The notes under the pieces are model-generated. The model was given only the letters and a program-made list of their open reading frames with translations, was not told the origin of the DNA and made no database searches. From positions 1-53,537 of the forward strand of contig CACYSU010000016.1 of assembly GCA_902777205.1 (NCBI GenBank): a DNA stretch of 53,537 nucleotides, given 5' to 3'. This document shows, one piece after another, positions 43,995-52,226 of this stretch; within the stretch, counting starts at the first letter, position 1; the number at the start of each line of letters is the position of its first letter. This DNA is from an uncultured Rhodospirillales bacterium (GTDB taxonomy: Bacteria > Pseudomonadota > Alphaproteobacteria > CAAGCB01 > CAG-977). The position numbers and the translations under genes are program-made.

Positions 43995-44756
43995 ATGATT
44001 GAAAAGTTCGATTTCTTCTTTCCCGCCGCGGGGGAAAACAGGAAAATCCACCTGTACCTGCCCGACGATTACAACGAAACGGACGAACGCTATCCCGTCA
44101 TGTATATGTTCGACGGGCACAACCTGTTTTACGATTCGGACGCGACCTACGGCAAAAGCTGGGGGATGAAGGATTTCCTCGACCGCTGGGAAAAGAAAAT
44201 CATCGTCGCCGGTCTGGAATGTTCCCACACGGGCAACGACCGGCTGCGCGAATACTGCCCCTATCATTGGGATTCGTTCGTCGGTCCGATCGACGGAACG
44301 GGCGACGAAACCATGCAATGGATTGTCAACGATGTCAAACCGTTCATCGACGCCGATTTCCGCACTTGGCCGCACCGCGCGGCGACCGGCATCGGCGGCA
44401 GCTCGATGGGCGGGCTGATGGCGTTGTACGCCGTAATCCGCCATAACGCCGTGTTTTCAAAGGCCGCCTGCGTTTCCTCCGCCATCGGTTTTTGCGGCAA
44501 ACAGCTGCGCGGTGCCATTCAGGAATGCCCCATGGATCCGGATACCAAGGTTTTCATCAGCTGGGGATCGAACGAAAACGGTTCCCCGCGCGGCAAAGCG
44601 ATCGCCAACGCGTGCAACAAATCCATAAACGACCATTTGTACCGCAAAGGCGTCCAACCCTATATGTTCCGGCAGATCGGCGGCCGCCATTGCGAAGCCG
44701 ATTGGGAAAAGCAGGTGCCGCTGTTCATGAACTGGCTGTGGCTGAACCGAATCTGA
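43995..44756 (+). CDS. Alpha/beta-hydrolase esterase (esterase D/Fes-like)
   Basis: Predicted cytosolic serine esterase of 253 aa. The nucleophile elbow is G135-S-S137-M-G in GIGGSSMGG, an acidic residue should come from the TKVFISWGSNENG region, and the His is H232 in GGRHCEADW. The N-terminus (IHLYLPDDYNETDERYPVMY) is typical of the putative-esterase family. It starts 12 nt after polA behind AAGGAGG, so it is co-transcribed with polA. There is no signal peptide. The substrate is not evident. Confidence 0.8.
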   Translation: MIEKFDFFFPAAGENRKIHLYLPDDYNETDERYPVMYMFDGHNLFYDSDATYGKSWGMKDFLDRWEKKIIVAGLECSHTGNDRLREYCPYHWDSFVGPIDGTGDETMQWIVNDVKPFIDADFRTWPHRAATGIGGSSMGGLMALYAVIRHNAVFSKAACVSSAIGFCGKQLRGAIQECPMDPDTKVFISWGSNENGSPRGKAIANACNKSINDHLYRKGVQPYMFRQIGGRHCEADWEKQVPLFMNWLWLNRI

Positions 44757-44768
44757 TTTCACGATAAA

Positions 44769-44804
44769 TAAAAAAAAGCCCCTGCCGGACGCGCCGACAG
44801 GGGT
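44769..44804 (-). terminator. Intrinsic terminator after flgE
   Basis: On the minus strand CCCCTGTCGG ... CCGGCAGGGG forms a hairpin ending in CTTTTTTTTAT, 30 nt past the flgE stop. Confidence 0.8.
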
Positions 44805-44833
44805 AAAGGAAGAATGATTTCTTATCAAAGGGA

Positions 44834-47800
44834 CTACCGCTTGATGGTCAGCAGTTCCTCCAACATGGAATCCGCGGTGGTGATGATTTTGGACGCGGCG
44901 GAATAAGCGCGCTGTGTCGTGATCATATCCGTGAATTCTTCGGCGATATCAACGGTGGAATCTTCCAGCGCATTGGCCGAAATGGCGCCCGCGCCGCCTT
45001 CGCCCGCCGTACGCAGCGTGGCGTTGCCCGACGATGTCGTTTCGATGTACGCGTTGCCGGTCAACGATTCCAACGCGTTGGCGTCAACAAACGTCGCCAG
45101 CGGAATCTGCGCGATCGCACGAGTTTCGCCGTTGTCGAAAATCGCGGTGACGATACCGTCTTTGGAAATCGAAACGCCGGTGTAGGAACCGTACTTCGCA
45201 CCGTCCTGCGTAACAAAGTTCGTCGTGAACTTGCCCGCCAGCTGGGTCAGGCCGTTTGCCGTCCCCGTGTCGCCGATGTACAGGTTGATCTGCGAGCTTT
45301 CATAATAGTTGCCGGTCATATCGCTGGCGCCGTTCGCCCATTCCAATGCGATCTTGTCGGTATTGATCGCCTTGGGCGTGCCGTCGGCGTTAAAGCTGAC
45401 CGCGGGGATCAGCGATCCGCTCTGCGCGTTTTCGACGTTGTTGAACGAAAACGTGTTCGTCAGCACCAGCATTCCGTCGGTATCCGGCTGGTTCAGCTGT
45501 TTGCCGTTGTCCTTGCCGACAACGCCCAGTGCCTCGCCGATCCCTTTTTGCGACAGGGATGTCGCGCCCTTTTCTGTTGTCGTTTGCGTATTGTTAACGG
45601 TAAAATCCGCGGTTTGGATCGGATAGCCGTCAAACGCGCTGACTTCGGCCTTGGCGCCGTTCTGCTTGTCGGCGATGTTCGCTTTTTCGCACAGCGCCGT
45701 CATCATGCCGATCGCCGTCACGTTGTCGGTCATTGTGCCGTATCCTTGGTTGACTCCATTGTCTGTATCCAACACATAACCGGTCAACGTCAAAGTATCC
45801 GTGCCGTCGCTGAGACCGCCCAGCGCGTTGGCAAGATTAACCAGCGTCGCCGGCAAATTTGCGCCCAGCTGAATATCGGTCGGAGCAACCGGTGTCGTTT
45901 TCAGTGTACGCGTTGTGCCGTCGGCCAATGTGATTACGGAACCGTCGGCCGGATTGGCATTGAATTTGAACGTCTGCGTGTTGATATGCTTTCTGATGTC
46001 AATGCTGGTGGACGTTTCGGCGGCCTTGGCGAAAGTATAGGTCTTGCCGCTGATCGTCACGTTTTTGCCGATGTAGTCGGTGGCTTTCGTCCCCGTAAAT
46101 TCCAAAACGGATTTTTTCAGCTCCGCCGTCCAGTCGGTCTGGTTCAGATAACCGTTCGACGAAACCATCGTCGCGCCGTTGATCTGAAAATAATTGCTCA
46201 GATCCGTCACGCCCGTCGTGTTCTGATAATAGGCCTTGACCGTGTTGTACAGTTCGTTCATCACGGCGACGGGCGCGGCTTTCGTTCCGTCCTGTTCGGC
46301 GAATCCGTCGATGTTGACGGCGATCGTGTCGTCGTCCAAAACCGTTCCGGACGCGATGCCTTTGACGAATTTGAAGTTTTTCGCCGTGCCGCCCGCGATG
46401 TCGCCGATCGTGACGAACTGGTTGGCATAGGCCGCGACGCTGGTCGTCCTGAACGTAATTGAAGCGGAATCGCCCGAATTGACCAGAATGTTCGCCCCCG
46501 TCGATGTCGGATTGATTTCCAGCGTCGATCCCGAAGCGACATAACGGGTGTAGTCGGGTTCGTTGTCGTTGATGCTCTGTTTCAGCAGGCTGACCAGCTT
46601 GACCGTGTCGATCTTGCCCGTCGCGTTGTTGATCAGATTGGCGATGTTGACCGTGACGACGCCGTCGGTCGTTTCGGCTTCGACATCGCGGAACACATAG
46701 ATGTTCTGGCCGATCGTGACGGATTTGTCCAGATAGTCCGCCAGATTGTCGCTGGAAAAGTCGATACGGGCGGTGTTTTTAACGTCCCAATCAATTTCCG
46801 GCAGCTCGAATTCGCCCGTCGAAATGCCCGTCACGGGGTCGGGGTTCGTCGCGGATTGCAGGCAGGCCGTCGTCGAAACCTTGAATTTCACGGTCGAACC
46901 GCTTGTGGATTGCTGAATTTCGATCGTCGTGCCGTCCGCACCGACGGTGAAACGTCCCGCGCTGGGCAGGGTGGCTTGGATCACATCGTTGAATTTTTCA
47001 ACGGCGTCCGCAACGGTCACGATGCCGGAACTCAGATCGACCGGAACGACGACCTCGTTCGCTTTGGGCGAATAGCTGGTCGAACCGTCCTTGGTGAATT
47101 CAAAGACGTAGGTTTTGCCGTTCGTTTCCATCGAAATCGTGGAATGGTTCGTCGGAATGGCGGTGAATTCCATCTGCGCGCGGGCGGAATAAACGTCCTG
47201 CGTCGCGTCGTTCGTCGTTTCGGCGGAGCTGTAGGTGATCAGCGTCGCCGCGCCCGACGGCATTCCGATATCCAAAGACCATGTGCCGTTTTCCGTTTTC
47301 GTAAAGGTCAGCTTCGCATTGTGCGAATTGCCCAAAGAATCGTAAATCAAAACGGACGAGCTGTAACGTCCGCCGGCTTCGGGGTTGGCGGGGTCGAACA
47401 CGGGCGCGTCGGCGGGCAGGTTCGCGCCGAACGAAATGTTTTGCGTTTCCTGCGCCGTTCCGCCGATCGTGTTCAAATTGATCGGACGCATATTGGTCGA
47501 ATCAATGATGTTGTCGTTGACGTAAACCGTCGAACCCGTCGAATCGGTATAGGCTTTCATAAACATATTGTCGCCGACTTTGACCAGCGAAGCGTTTTCT
47601 TCGCCGTCAAAGGCCATCAACGGCCACGCCTGCAGGTAATAGCCGTTGTCGTTTTTCAGATATCCGTCCTGATCGACGCTGAAATTGCCGACGCGGGTAT
47701 AGCTCCACAAATCGTCTTTGGACGGTTGGGAAGTGCCGGTTGTCACAAAGAAACCGTTGCCGGAAATGCCCATGTCCGTGGAATAGGACGTGGACGACAG

Positions 47801-48022
47801 CAACCCTTGAACGTCAACGCCGGCGCGGGTGCGGCATTGCACGCCGCCGCTGGTGTAGCGCGTGGACGATGTCTGTTTCGTCACCAGCGTTGAAAAGCTG
47901 GCGGAGTTTCCTTTGTATCCGACGGTGCTGACGTTGGCGATGTTGTCCGAAATGATGCTCATGGCGGACGACTGCGCGTTCAATCCCGAAACGCCGGATT
48001 TCAATGCTCCGAATAAACTCAT
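44834..48022 (-). CDS. flgE: Flagellar hook protein FlgE, unusually large
   Basis: Forms the hook joining basal body and filament. The N-terminus (SLFGALKSGVSGLNAQSSAM then SDNIANVSTVGYKG) and the C-terminus (ANALEDSTVDIAEEFTDMI then QRAYSAASKIITTADSML) carry the conserved D0/D1 signature, with MGISGNGFF near residue 84. The total of 1062 aa is more than twice the usual roughly 400, because the exposed D2 part is expanded by tandem modules with the pattern YxxKxVTIxxxxYxF (about residues 285-880). AAAAGGAG precedes ATG 48022. It is the third gene after fliK and flgD. Confidence 0.93.
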   Translation of the reverse strand: MSLFGALKSGVSGLNAQSSAMSIISDNIANVSTVGYKGNSASFSTLVTKQTSSTRYTSGGVQCRTRAGVDVQGLLSSTSYSTDMGISGNGFFVTTGTSQPSKDDLWSYTRVGNFSVDQDGYLKNDNGYYLQAWPLMAFDGEENASLVKVGDNMFMKAYTDSTGSTVYVNDNIIDSTNMRPINLNTIGGTAQETQNISFGANLPADAPVFDPANPEAGGRYSSSVLIYDSLGNSHNAKLTFTKTENGTWSLDIGMPSGAATLITYSSAETTNDATQDVYSARAQMEFTAIPTNHSTISMETNGKTYVFEFTKDGSTSYSPKANEVVVPVDLSSGIVTVADAVEKFNDVIQATLPSAGRFTVGADGTTIEIQQSTSGSTVKFKVSTTACLQSATNPDPVTGISTGEFELPEIDWDVKNTARIDFSSDNLADYLDKSVTIGQNIYVFRDVEAETTDGVVTVNIANLINNATGKIDTVKLVSLLKQSINDNEPDYTRYVASGSTLEINPTSTGANILVNSGDSASITFRTTSVAAYANQFVTIGDIAGGTAKNFKFVKGIASGTVLDDDTIAVNIDGFAEQDGTKAAPVAVMNELYNTVKAYYQNTTGVTDLSNYFQINGATMVSSNGYLNQTDWTAELKKSVLEFTGTKATDYIGKNVTISGKTYTFAKAAETSTSIDIRKHINTQTFKFNANPADGSVITLADGTTRTLKTTPVAPTDIQLGANLPATLVNLANALGGLSDGTDTLTLTGYVLDTDNGVNQGYGTMTDNVTAIGMMTALCEKANIADKQNGAKAEVSAFDGYPIQTADFTVNNTQTTTEKGATSLSQKGIGEALGVVGKDNGKQLNQPDTDGMLVLTNTFSFNNVENAQSGSLIPAVSFNADGTPKAINTDKIALEWANGASDMTGNYYESSQINLYIGDTGTANGLTQLAGKFTTNFVTQDGAKYGSYTGVSISKDGIVTAIFDNGETRAIAQIPLATFVDANALESLTGNAYIETTSSGNATLRTAGEGGAGAISANALEDSTVDIAEEFTDMITTQRAYSAASKIITTADSMLEELLTIKR

Positions 48023-48109
48023 GTCATTCTCCTTTTAGTTTGGTCTTTCCCGCCTCTGTTCTGAAACGGAAAAGGTGCTTTGCGCCGGATTATTCTTTCC
48101 GGCTTTGTT

Positions 48110-48850
48110 TTAAACCGTTTGCGTCGCACCGTCCGACGCGTCGCCGGACGCGGCCGGCTGTTGTTTGTCCGGCGCGTGAATCGCCAGAATGCTGTTCATA
48201 TTGACGGCGACATCGCCCATACCGATCGCGACCGTGCTGCCGTCATAGGCGACACCCGTGACTTTGCCGAACACCGTTTTTTGAACTTCGATCGTGGAAC
48301 CGGCCGAATCAATCGCCGTGACGACCAGAACATAGGCGCCGTCCTCCAGCTGATTGCCGTTGTTGTCCTTGCCGTCCCACGTTATTTCGTGACGGCCGGC
48401 CGAACGTTCCACGCCGGTGAATGTTTTGACGTAATTGCCCGACGCATCCTTGACCGCGACCACGCACGACGACGCGTCCGCGCCGAGGATGTAGGAAAAC
48501 TTCGCGCTCCCGTCCTGCAAAGGCAGGTAATCGCTTAACGCCTGCACGGTCTGATCCATATAGCTGATCGCCTGCGTCGCCATGCTGTTGACGTTCTGCG
48601 CGACGATCGTTTCCAGATATTCGTTGCTTTGGATGCTTTGTTCGACCTGCGCGTATTGAACCAGCTGGTTGGTGTATTCGCTGGTATCCATGGGATCAAG
48701 AGGATCCTGATATTTCAGCTGTTGCGTCAACAGGTACAGAAACGCTTCCATATCGTCGAACAGTTTCGTTTTCGACGACGCCGAATCCTTTCCCGACGTT
48801 TGCGCGTTGGTCAACACGTCCAAACCGCTGATGGATGAAGTATCTGCCAT
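48110..48850 (-). CDS. flgD: Flagellar hook-capping/assembly protein FlgD
   Basis: Caps the growing hook and is shed when it is complete. The conserved N-terminal segment is FLYLLTQQLKYQDPLDPMDT followed by TNQLVQYAQVEQSIQSN. The middle has the FlgD Ig-like domain (ITWDGKDNNGNQLEDGAYVL). It has 246 aa. It lies between fliK (13 nt gap) and flgE (87 nt gap), the usual order for this group. Confidence 0.94.
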   Translation of the reverse strand: MADTSSISGLDVLTNAQTSGKDSASSKTKLFDDMEAFLYLLTQQLKYQDPLDPMDTSEYTNQLVQYAQVEQSIQSNEYLETIVAQNVNSMATQAISYMDQTVQALSDYLPLQDGSAKFSYILGADASSCVVAVKDASGNYVKTFTGVERSAGRHEITWDGKDNNGNQLEDGAYVLVVTAIDSAGSTIEVQKTVFGKVTGVAYDGSTVAIGMGDVAVNMNSILAIHAPDKQQPAASGDASDGATQTV

Positions 48851-48863
48851 GGCTTGTCCCTCC

Positions 48864-50849
48864 CTACACTCTGATGTTCAAGGCGTAAAGCCCCGAATCC
48901 GCCGTTTCGTCCGCGGCGTCGCCCGTCACGGCATCCGCCCCGTCCGCGGTTTCCCGCCGTCCGTTTTCACCGCGGCGGCCGTCGTCGTCGAACCGTTCGC
49001 CGCGATAGTTGAACGCGAACGATTCGTCGTTCATATTGAATCCGCTGTCCGCCAAAGACTGCTTCAATCCCTCCAGATCGGCGCGCAGCAAATCGACCGT
49101 TTCCGACCGCGCGCTGGACAGGACGGCTTTCATATTGCCGTCTTTGTCGATTTCAAAATGCACTTTGATCGTGCCCAATTCCTTGTGCTTCACGATGACG
49201 TCGATCTTGTCCAAACCGGCTTTCAACGCCTTTTTGATGCTGACTTTGATCTGGTCGGCCACTTCGCGGGCGGGCGCGTGATGCACCGCCGGCGCCGTTC
49301 CTGAAACCGCCTTGCCTTTAAATCCCTGATGAACGGCGGCGAAAACCTGCCCCGCGGACACGGACGAAGCGGGAGCGGCAGCGTTGGCAGCGCCCTGCGA
49401 TCCGCTTTCGACGGCTTTTTCGGCGGCGGCGAAAGTTTGCGCCGTCCGTTCAACGGGCGGAAGAACAACGTTTTCGCCCTCGCCTGCCGCCGGACGCGCG
49501 CTTTCCTGCCGGTGCGGCAACGCTTTATCGAACGACTTGACCGCCGTCCGTTCGACCGGACGATCGGTCTGTTCCGTTTCCATACCGAACGGCGAAACCG
49601 TGTTTTCGTCCGGCGCCGTTACCGTTTTGCGCGGCGAGGCGTCCCGCTGTTTCAACGCGTGAATTTCCGGCGCGACCTGCGCGGCCGGCGCGTTTGTTTC
49701 AACGCTGATCGCGATTTTCACATCGGACGGCAGACGGCGCGCCAAATCATCCGCCTGACGGCGCGTTTGCGCGTCCGCCGTTTGATTGACATCAAAGAAC
49801 TGATCCGATAAATCAACCGCGTCCGCCGCAACGGAAGCGTTGTTCGCCGCCTGAACGGCCGGACGGTTTTCCGCCGTCTTTTCCGGATGAACCGGAGCGG
49901 CGACGACAACGGGCGTTTCCGGCTTCGCTTCCGCGACCGCCGTTTCGACCGGCACGGCCGTTTCCGCCATTTGCGGCGCGACCCGTTCAGGCACGGCCGC
50001 TTCATTGTTCTCAACCGGAACGGCCAAGCCGTCATCCGGACGGACGACAGGCGTTTCCGGCGCTTTGACAACAGGCGCGGCCGCCGTCGTTTTCACGGTG
50101 TTTTGCACCGGCGCGTCAATCGGCAAATTTTGCATAACAGGCGCGTCATCACTCTGCGACTTGTCCCGACTATCCGCGGCCTGCCCGACCGGCGCGGACG
50201 TTTCGGCAACCTGCGGCGCAACAACCGTTTGCGCGACGGGAGAAGTATTCACCGCCCCCTGCAGCGCCGCACGGATCAGAACATCCGCCGCCGTCAATTC
50301 ATCCGCGGGAACGGAACGCGCTTCGCCGTTGTCCCGATCGACCGGCGCGGCGGCCGTTTCAAACACGGGAAAAGCAGATTGGTCAACCGTTTCCGCCCCG
50401 TCCGTTTGCGGCACGACAATCACTTGCGCCGCCGGCGTTTCGACATTCTTTTCCGGCGCGGGAATCTTTTGCCCATTCGCGGACGCGTCCGCCGCGGCGG
50501 TTTGAACCGGACGGTCTTCGGTCGTTTTTTCGCAGGCGCGGGTGCGTTTCAAATGAATCTTCACGACCCTGACGTTTTCCGACGCGCCGCTTTTCGCCCT
50601 GAAATCCTTCATCGCGGACGAATTGTCGGCGCGCGCGCTCATATTGCTGAAAAAAGTTTCGGCGCTTTTTTCCGTTTTGCCGGAACGCACCTGATCCAAC
50701 ACTTTCAGGAACGCGTCACCCGTTTTCATGGCGTCGCCCGATTTTAACGCCTGCGCGGCCGCGTTCGTTTCGGCGGCGGAAAACGGCGTTTCCACCCCCG
50801 CCGCGGACGGCGTCGTGCTCATCAAAAAATTAAAAGCGGACAAATCCAT
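48864..50849 (-). CDS. fliK: Flagellar hook-length control protein FliK
   Basis: Measures hook length and switches export specificity. The long middle (about residues 80-530) is rich in Pro, Ala, Val and Thr with little order, as expected for a molecular ruler. The conserved C-terminal domain reads VADQIKVSIKKALKAGLDKI, with the HKELGTIKVHFEID core. I choose ATG 50849 (MDLSAFNFLMST) behind AAAGGAA, giving 661 aa; the upstream frame crosses the sigma-54 promoter and is not coding. The large size fits the oversized hook protein in the same operon. Confidence 0.88.
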   Translation of the reverse strand: MDLSAFNFLMSTTPSAAGVETPFSAAETNAAAQALKSGDAMKTGDAFLKVLDQVRSGKTEKSAETFFSNMSARADNSSAMKDFRAKSGASENVRVVKIHLKRTRACEKTTEDRPVQTAAADASANGQKIPAPEKNVETPAAQVIVVPQTDGAETVDQSAFPVFETAAAPVDRDNGEARSVPADELTAADVLIRAALQGAVNTSPVAQTVVAPQVAETSAPVGQAADSRDKSQSDDAPVMQNLPIDAPVQNTVKTTAAAPVVKAPETPVVRPDDGLAVPVENNEAAVPERVAPQMAETAVPVETAVAEAKPETPVVVAAPVHPEKTAENRPAVQAANNASVAADAVDLSDQFFDVNQTADAQTRRQADDLARRLPSDVKIAISVETNAPAAQVAPEIHALKQRDASPRKTVTAPDENTVSPFGMETEQTDRPVERTAVKSFDKALPHRQESARPAAGEGENVVLPPVERTAQTFAAAEKAVESGSQGAANAAAPASSVSAGQVFAAVHQGFKGKAVSGTAPAVHHAPAREVADQIKVSIKKALKAGLDKIDVIVKHKELGTIKVHFEIDKDGNMKAVLSSARSETVDLLRADLEGLKQSLADSGFNMNDESFAFNYRGERFDDDGRRGENGRRETADGADAVTGDAADETADSGLYALNIRV

Positions 50850-50891
50850 TCGAGTGTTCCTTTGCGAAAAACAAAAGTCTGAACTCTCAGA

Positions 50892-50907
50892 TGCAACACC
50901 CGTGCCA
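50892..50907 (-). promoter_or_regulatory. Sigma-54 promoter of the fliK-flgD-flgE operon
   Basis: On the minus strand TGGCACGGGTGTTGCA matches the -24/-12 consensus TGGCACG-N4-TTGCA exactly, with correct GG-to-GC spacing. It lies 43 nt before the fliK start, implying control by RpoN and a flagellar enhancer-binding activator such as FlbD, not in this window. Confidence 0.88.
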
Positions 50908-50962
50908 ATTTTTTCCAAACCGGAAAAACGATCGCCGTTTTTCCCGAATCGGATGATTTCCG

Positions 50963-50991
50963 GAACGCGAAGTAGTATCATATTCGCGTTC
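50963..50991 (+). promoter_or_regulatory. Perfect inverted repeat over the fucO -10 region
   Basis: GAACGCGAA (50963-50971) and TTCGCGTTC (50983-50991) are perfect 9-bp arms around an 11-bp centre that holds a -10-like TATCAT (50976-50981). The dyad would place a repressor over the promoter. A leader hairpin is the alternative. Confidence 0.55.
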
Positions 50992-51017
50992 AATCATTTC
51001 AATGAAAGGATCCGAAT

Positions 51018-52175
51018 ATGTCTAAACGCTTTATTTTGAATGAAACCAGCTATCACGGCCACGGCGCCGTCAACGAAATCGTGACGGAAATCAAATCCCG
51101 CGGCTTTAAAAAGGCTTTGATCGTCACCGACGCCGATTTGGTCAAATTCAACGTCGTCAAAAAAGTCACGGACATTTTGGACGCGAACGGCTTCGCCTAT
51201 GACATTTTCGACCGCGTCAAGGCCAATCCCAGCGTCGCCGTCGTCAAAGCGGGCGTTGAAGCTTTCAAAAAATCCGGCGCGGACTATATGATCGCGATCG
51301 GCGGCGGATCGCCGCAGGACACGGCCAAAGGCATCGGCATCATCATCAACAACCCCGAATTCGCCGATGTCACTTCGCTGGAAGGCGTCGCCCCGACCAA
51401 ACATAAAAGCGTTCCCGTCATCGCCGTTGCGACGACCGCGGGCACGGCCGCCGAAACGACCATCAACTACGTCATCACGGACGAAGAAAAACGCCGCAAG
51501 TTCGTTTGCGTCGATCCGCACGACATCCCCGTCGTCGCCATTGTCGATCCCGACATGATGTCGTCAATGCCGCGCGGGCTGACCGCCGCCACGGGCATGG
51601 ACGCCCTGACCCACGCGATTGAAGGATATACGACGCTGGGCGCGTGGGAATTGGCGGACGCGCTGAACCTCAAAGCGATCCAGCTGATTTCCAAATCCCT
51701 GCGAAAAGCCGTCGAAAACGATCCCGACGGACGCGAAGGAATGGCGTTGGGGCAATACGTCACGGGCATGGCGTTTTCAAACGTCGGATTGGGCGTCGCG
51801 CACGGTATGGCGCATCCGCTCAGCGCGTTTTACAACACGCCGCACGGTGTCGCAAACGCCGTTCTGCTGCCCTATGTGATGGAATTCAACGCGGAATACA
51901 CGGGCGAAAAGTTCCGTGAAATCGCCCGCATGATGGGTGTTGAAAACGTCGATTCGATGACGCAGCCCGAATACCGCAAAGCCGCGATCGACGCCGTGCG
52001 CCGCCTGTCTTTGGATGTCGGCATCCCGCAAACGCTGAAAGAAATCGGCGTCAAGGAAGACGACCTGCCCGCTTTGGCGGACGCGGCGATGGCGGATGTC
52101 TGCACGGGCGGCAACCCGCGCCCCTGCACAAAGGAATTGGTGCTGGAAGTTTATAAAAAAGCTTTCAACGGCTGA
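51018..52175 (+). CDS. fucO: Lactaldehyde reductase/1,2-propanediol oxidoreductase (iron-containing alcohol dehydrogenase)
   Basis: NAD-linked group III alcohol dehydrogenase that reduces L-lactaldehyde to 1,2-propanediol during anaerobic fucose or rhamnose use. It is very close to E. coli FucO along its length (for example AIGGGSPQDT, EEKRRKFVCVDPHDIP, FYNTPHGVANA, DVCTGGNPR). The iron ligands are D195, H199, H262 and H276. It has 385 aa. AAAGGA precedes the ATG. A perfect inverted repeat overlaps the likely promoter. No fucose operon is nearby, so its substrate may be supplied elsewhere. Confidence 0.88.
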   Translation: MSKRFILNETSYHGHGAVNEIVTEIKSRGFKKALIVTDADLVKFNVVKKVTDILDANGFAYDIFDRVKANPSVAVVKAGVEAFKKSGADYMIAIGGGSPQDTAKGIGIIINNPEFADVTSLEGVAPTKHKSVPVIAVATTAGTAAETTINYVITDEEKRRKFVCVDPHDIPVVAIVDPDMMSSMPRGLTAATGMDALTHAIEGYTTLGAWELADALNLKAIQLISKSLRKAVENDPDGREGMALGQYVTGMAFSNVGLGVAHGMAHPLSAFYNTPHGVANAVLLPYVMEFNAEYTGEKFREIARMMGVENVDSMTQPEYRKAAIDAVRRLSLDVGIPQTLKEIGVKEDDLPALADAAMADVCTGGNPRPCTKELVLEVYKKAFNG

Positions 52176-52187
52176 TCAACCAAACGC

Positions 52188-52214
52188 GCGAAGCCTCTTA
52201 AAAAGAGGCTTCGC
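52188..52214. terminator. Perfect hairpin between convergent fucO and the autotransporter gene
   Basis: A 12-bp perfect stem GCGAAGCCTCTT/AAGAGGCTTCGC with an AAA loop, with no T run on either side. The position suggests a two-way transcription stop, but it lacks the U-tract of a standard intrinsic terminator. Confidence 0.45.
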
Positions 52215-52226
52215 CCCCGACGCCCG

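Noticed and set aside
48023-48109. Internal promoter or terminator between flgD and flgE
   Set aside because: Only a short CCGGA/TCCGG hairpin without a T run and no -24/-12 or -35/-10 pair were seen; the three genes are treated as one operon.
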